Position numbers and translations under genes: made by a program
Source: Sinomonas atrocyanea
GTDB lineage: Bacteria > Actinomycetota > Actinomycetes > Actinomycetales > Micrococcaceae
Length of the DNA: 64,000 nucleotides
Reading direction: 5' to 3'
Assembly: GCF_001577305.1 (NCBI RefSeq)
Contig: NZ_CP014518.1
Location: forward strand, 186,001-250,000
Notes under the pieces: model-generated
What the model saw: the letters and a program-made list of their open reading frames with translations, nothing else
Databases searched by the model: none
Told to the model about the DNA's origin: nothing
Shown here: positions 63,403 to 64,000 of the stretch, in pieces
Position numbering within the stretch: position 1 is the stretch's first letter
Layout of the letters: the number at the start of each line of letters is the position of its first letter

Positions 63403-64000
63403 AGCGCGACCTGACCGCGGACGCCCATCACTGTGTCCCCGCCGACCCAGACGTCCGCACCGTCCGCGGTGATCCTGACCAGCCCGCGCCGGCCGAGGAC
63501 GGTCCCCTGCTGCGCCACGTAGGAGCGCGGGGCGCGGCCGCCCGCGATGAGCCACTGCGCGAGCCCGGCATTGAGGCTGCCGGTGACGGGATCCTCCGGG
63601 ACGGCGAGGTCGGGGCAGAACGCCCGCACCTCGAACGCGGCCGGGTCCCCATCCGGGCGCGGGCCGATCACGCCCACCTGGTAGGCGCCCATGGCGGCGA
63701 AGTCCGGGCGGAGGCCGAGCACGGTGTCCGCGTCGCGCAGGAGGAGCCCGACCCACCCCGGCCCGTTGTCCACCCACGCGGCGTCCACGACCTCCTCGGG
63801 GCGAGCCCCAGCGAGGCCGCGATCGCGGCCAGCTCGGCCGGGTCCACGGGCCCCGAGCGCAGGAGGTCCGGGGCAGCGAAGGCGAGGCGCCCGCCGTCGT
63901 CCCTGACCGTCACGAGGCCCACGCCGCACTCCTGGACGATCCGCCCCTCGGCCGCCGGCACCCCGCCTGCCTCGAGCCACGCACGGGCCGAGCCGAGCGT
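63399..64000 (-). pseudogene. PhzF-family epimerase/isomerase, 5' end outside the window, apparent 1-nt frame break
   Basis: From the right edge the frame reads TLGSARAWLEAGG, the family's H-P-T-L-G-S-A-x-A segment, and goes on through IVQECGVGLVTVRDDGG to SLGLAP near 63800. Homology then continues in another frame (EEVVDAAWVDNGPGWVGLLL, FAAMGAYQVGVIGP, and VPEDPVTGSLNAGLAQWLI with the D-P-x-T-G-S core) to a stop at 63399. One extra base in the G run at 63798-63801 would join the two. PhzF-fold proteins isomerise small acids; only some act in phenazine synthesis. The stop overlaps the convergent protease stop by 4 nt. Sequencing error is as likely as real damage. Confidence 0.87.

Overview
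The window looks like chromosomal DNA of a very high-GC actinobacterium of the family Micrococcaceae (Arthrobacter/Sinomonas type). The evidence is G/C-saturated third codon positions, a crgA-pabA-pknB-pknA-pbpA-rodA-pstP-fhaB-fhaA-tRNA-Leu block with the same order as the origin-proximal region of Mycobacterium tuberculosis (crgA/trpG/pknB...fhaA), and gene families typical of Arthrobacter relatives. The genus is an inference. No rRNA gene, CRISPR array, transposase or prophage was seen.

Layout. 1-2.4 kb: tail of a glycosidase, a 5'-3' exonuclease, a small ORF and a HAD phosphatase. 2.4-6.1 kb: DUF72 protein, then a SigK/RskA stress module: fasciclin lipoprotein, sigK (with a frame break), the anti-sigma factor rskA and a DUF4383 membrane protein. 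The fasciclin and DUF4383 genes share an almost identical promoter. 6.5-16.6 kb: a compositionally lighter island, all on the minus strand, for glycine betaine demethylation: iclR, gbcA (Rieske oxygenase), gbcB (reductase), purU, dmg (dimethylglycine oxidase) and an MFS transporter. It has two long gene-free stretches with inverted repeats. 16.8-20.9 kb: trpF-alaX, divergent from an operon of an MDR dehydrogenase, a degenerate 6-pyruvoyl-tetrahydropterin-synthase-like T-fold protein and a glycosyltransferase. 20.9-31.9 kb: crgA, pabA and the Ser/Thr-kinase/cell-elongation operon, read from fhaA to pknB with many 4-nt stop/start overlaps, then tRNA-Leu(CAG).

32-37.5 kb: lipase-maturation-factor-like gene (frame broken), two-subunit Fluc/CrcB fluoride channel, a YbhB/YbcL protein, and a DHA2 efflux pump divergent from a TetR regulator, with a palindromic operator between the promoter boxes. 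37.6-40.7 kb: kynA-kynU-paaX-like tryptophan catabolic operon. 40.8-47.3 kb: assorted small genes (zinc ribbon, D-serine dehydratase-like, VOC, DUF5997 with a LysR-like protein lacking a DNA-binding domain, alpha/beta hydrolase, NUDIX, repeat-rich secreted protein, VanZ). 47.4-53.7 kb: putA with a divergent lysR, dps, and a bile-acid:sodium symporter homologue. 53.8-58.2 kb: S53 peptidase, RelA/SpoT-domain protein, sugar porter. 58.3-64 kb: LacI regulator, PfkB kinase, YbhB protein, HAD hydrolase, two tiny membrane proteins, an HtrA-like protease and a PhzF homologue running off the end.

Two features run through the window. First, at least ten genes without a convincing Shine-Dalgarno dependence carry TANNNT exactly 6-7 nt before the start codon, consistent with leaderless mRNAs. 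Second, three genes (sigK, the lipase-maturation gene, phzF) are each broken by what looks like one missing base in a G/C run. This pattern fits sequencing error at least as well as real gene decay.
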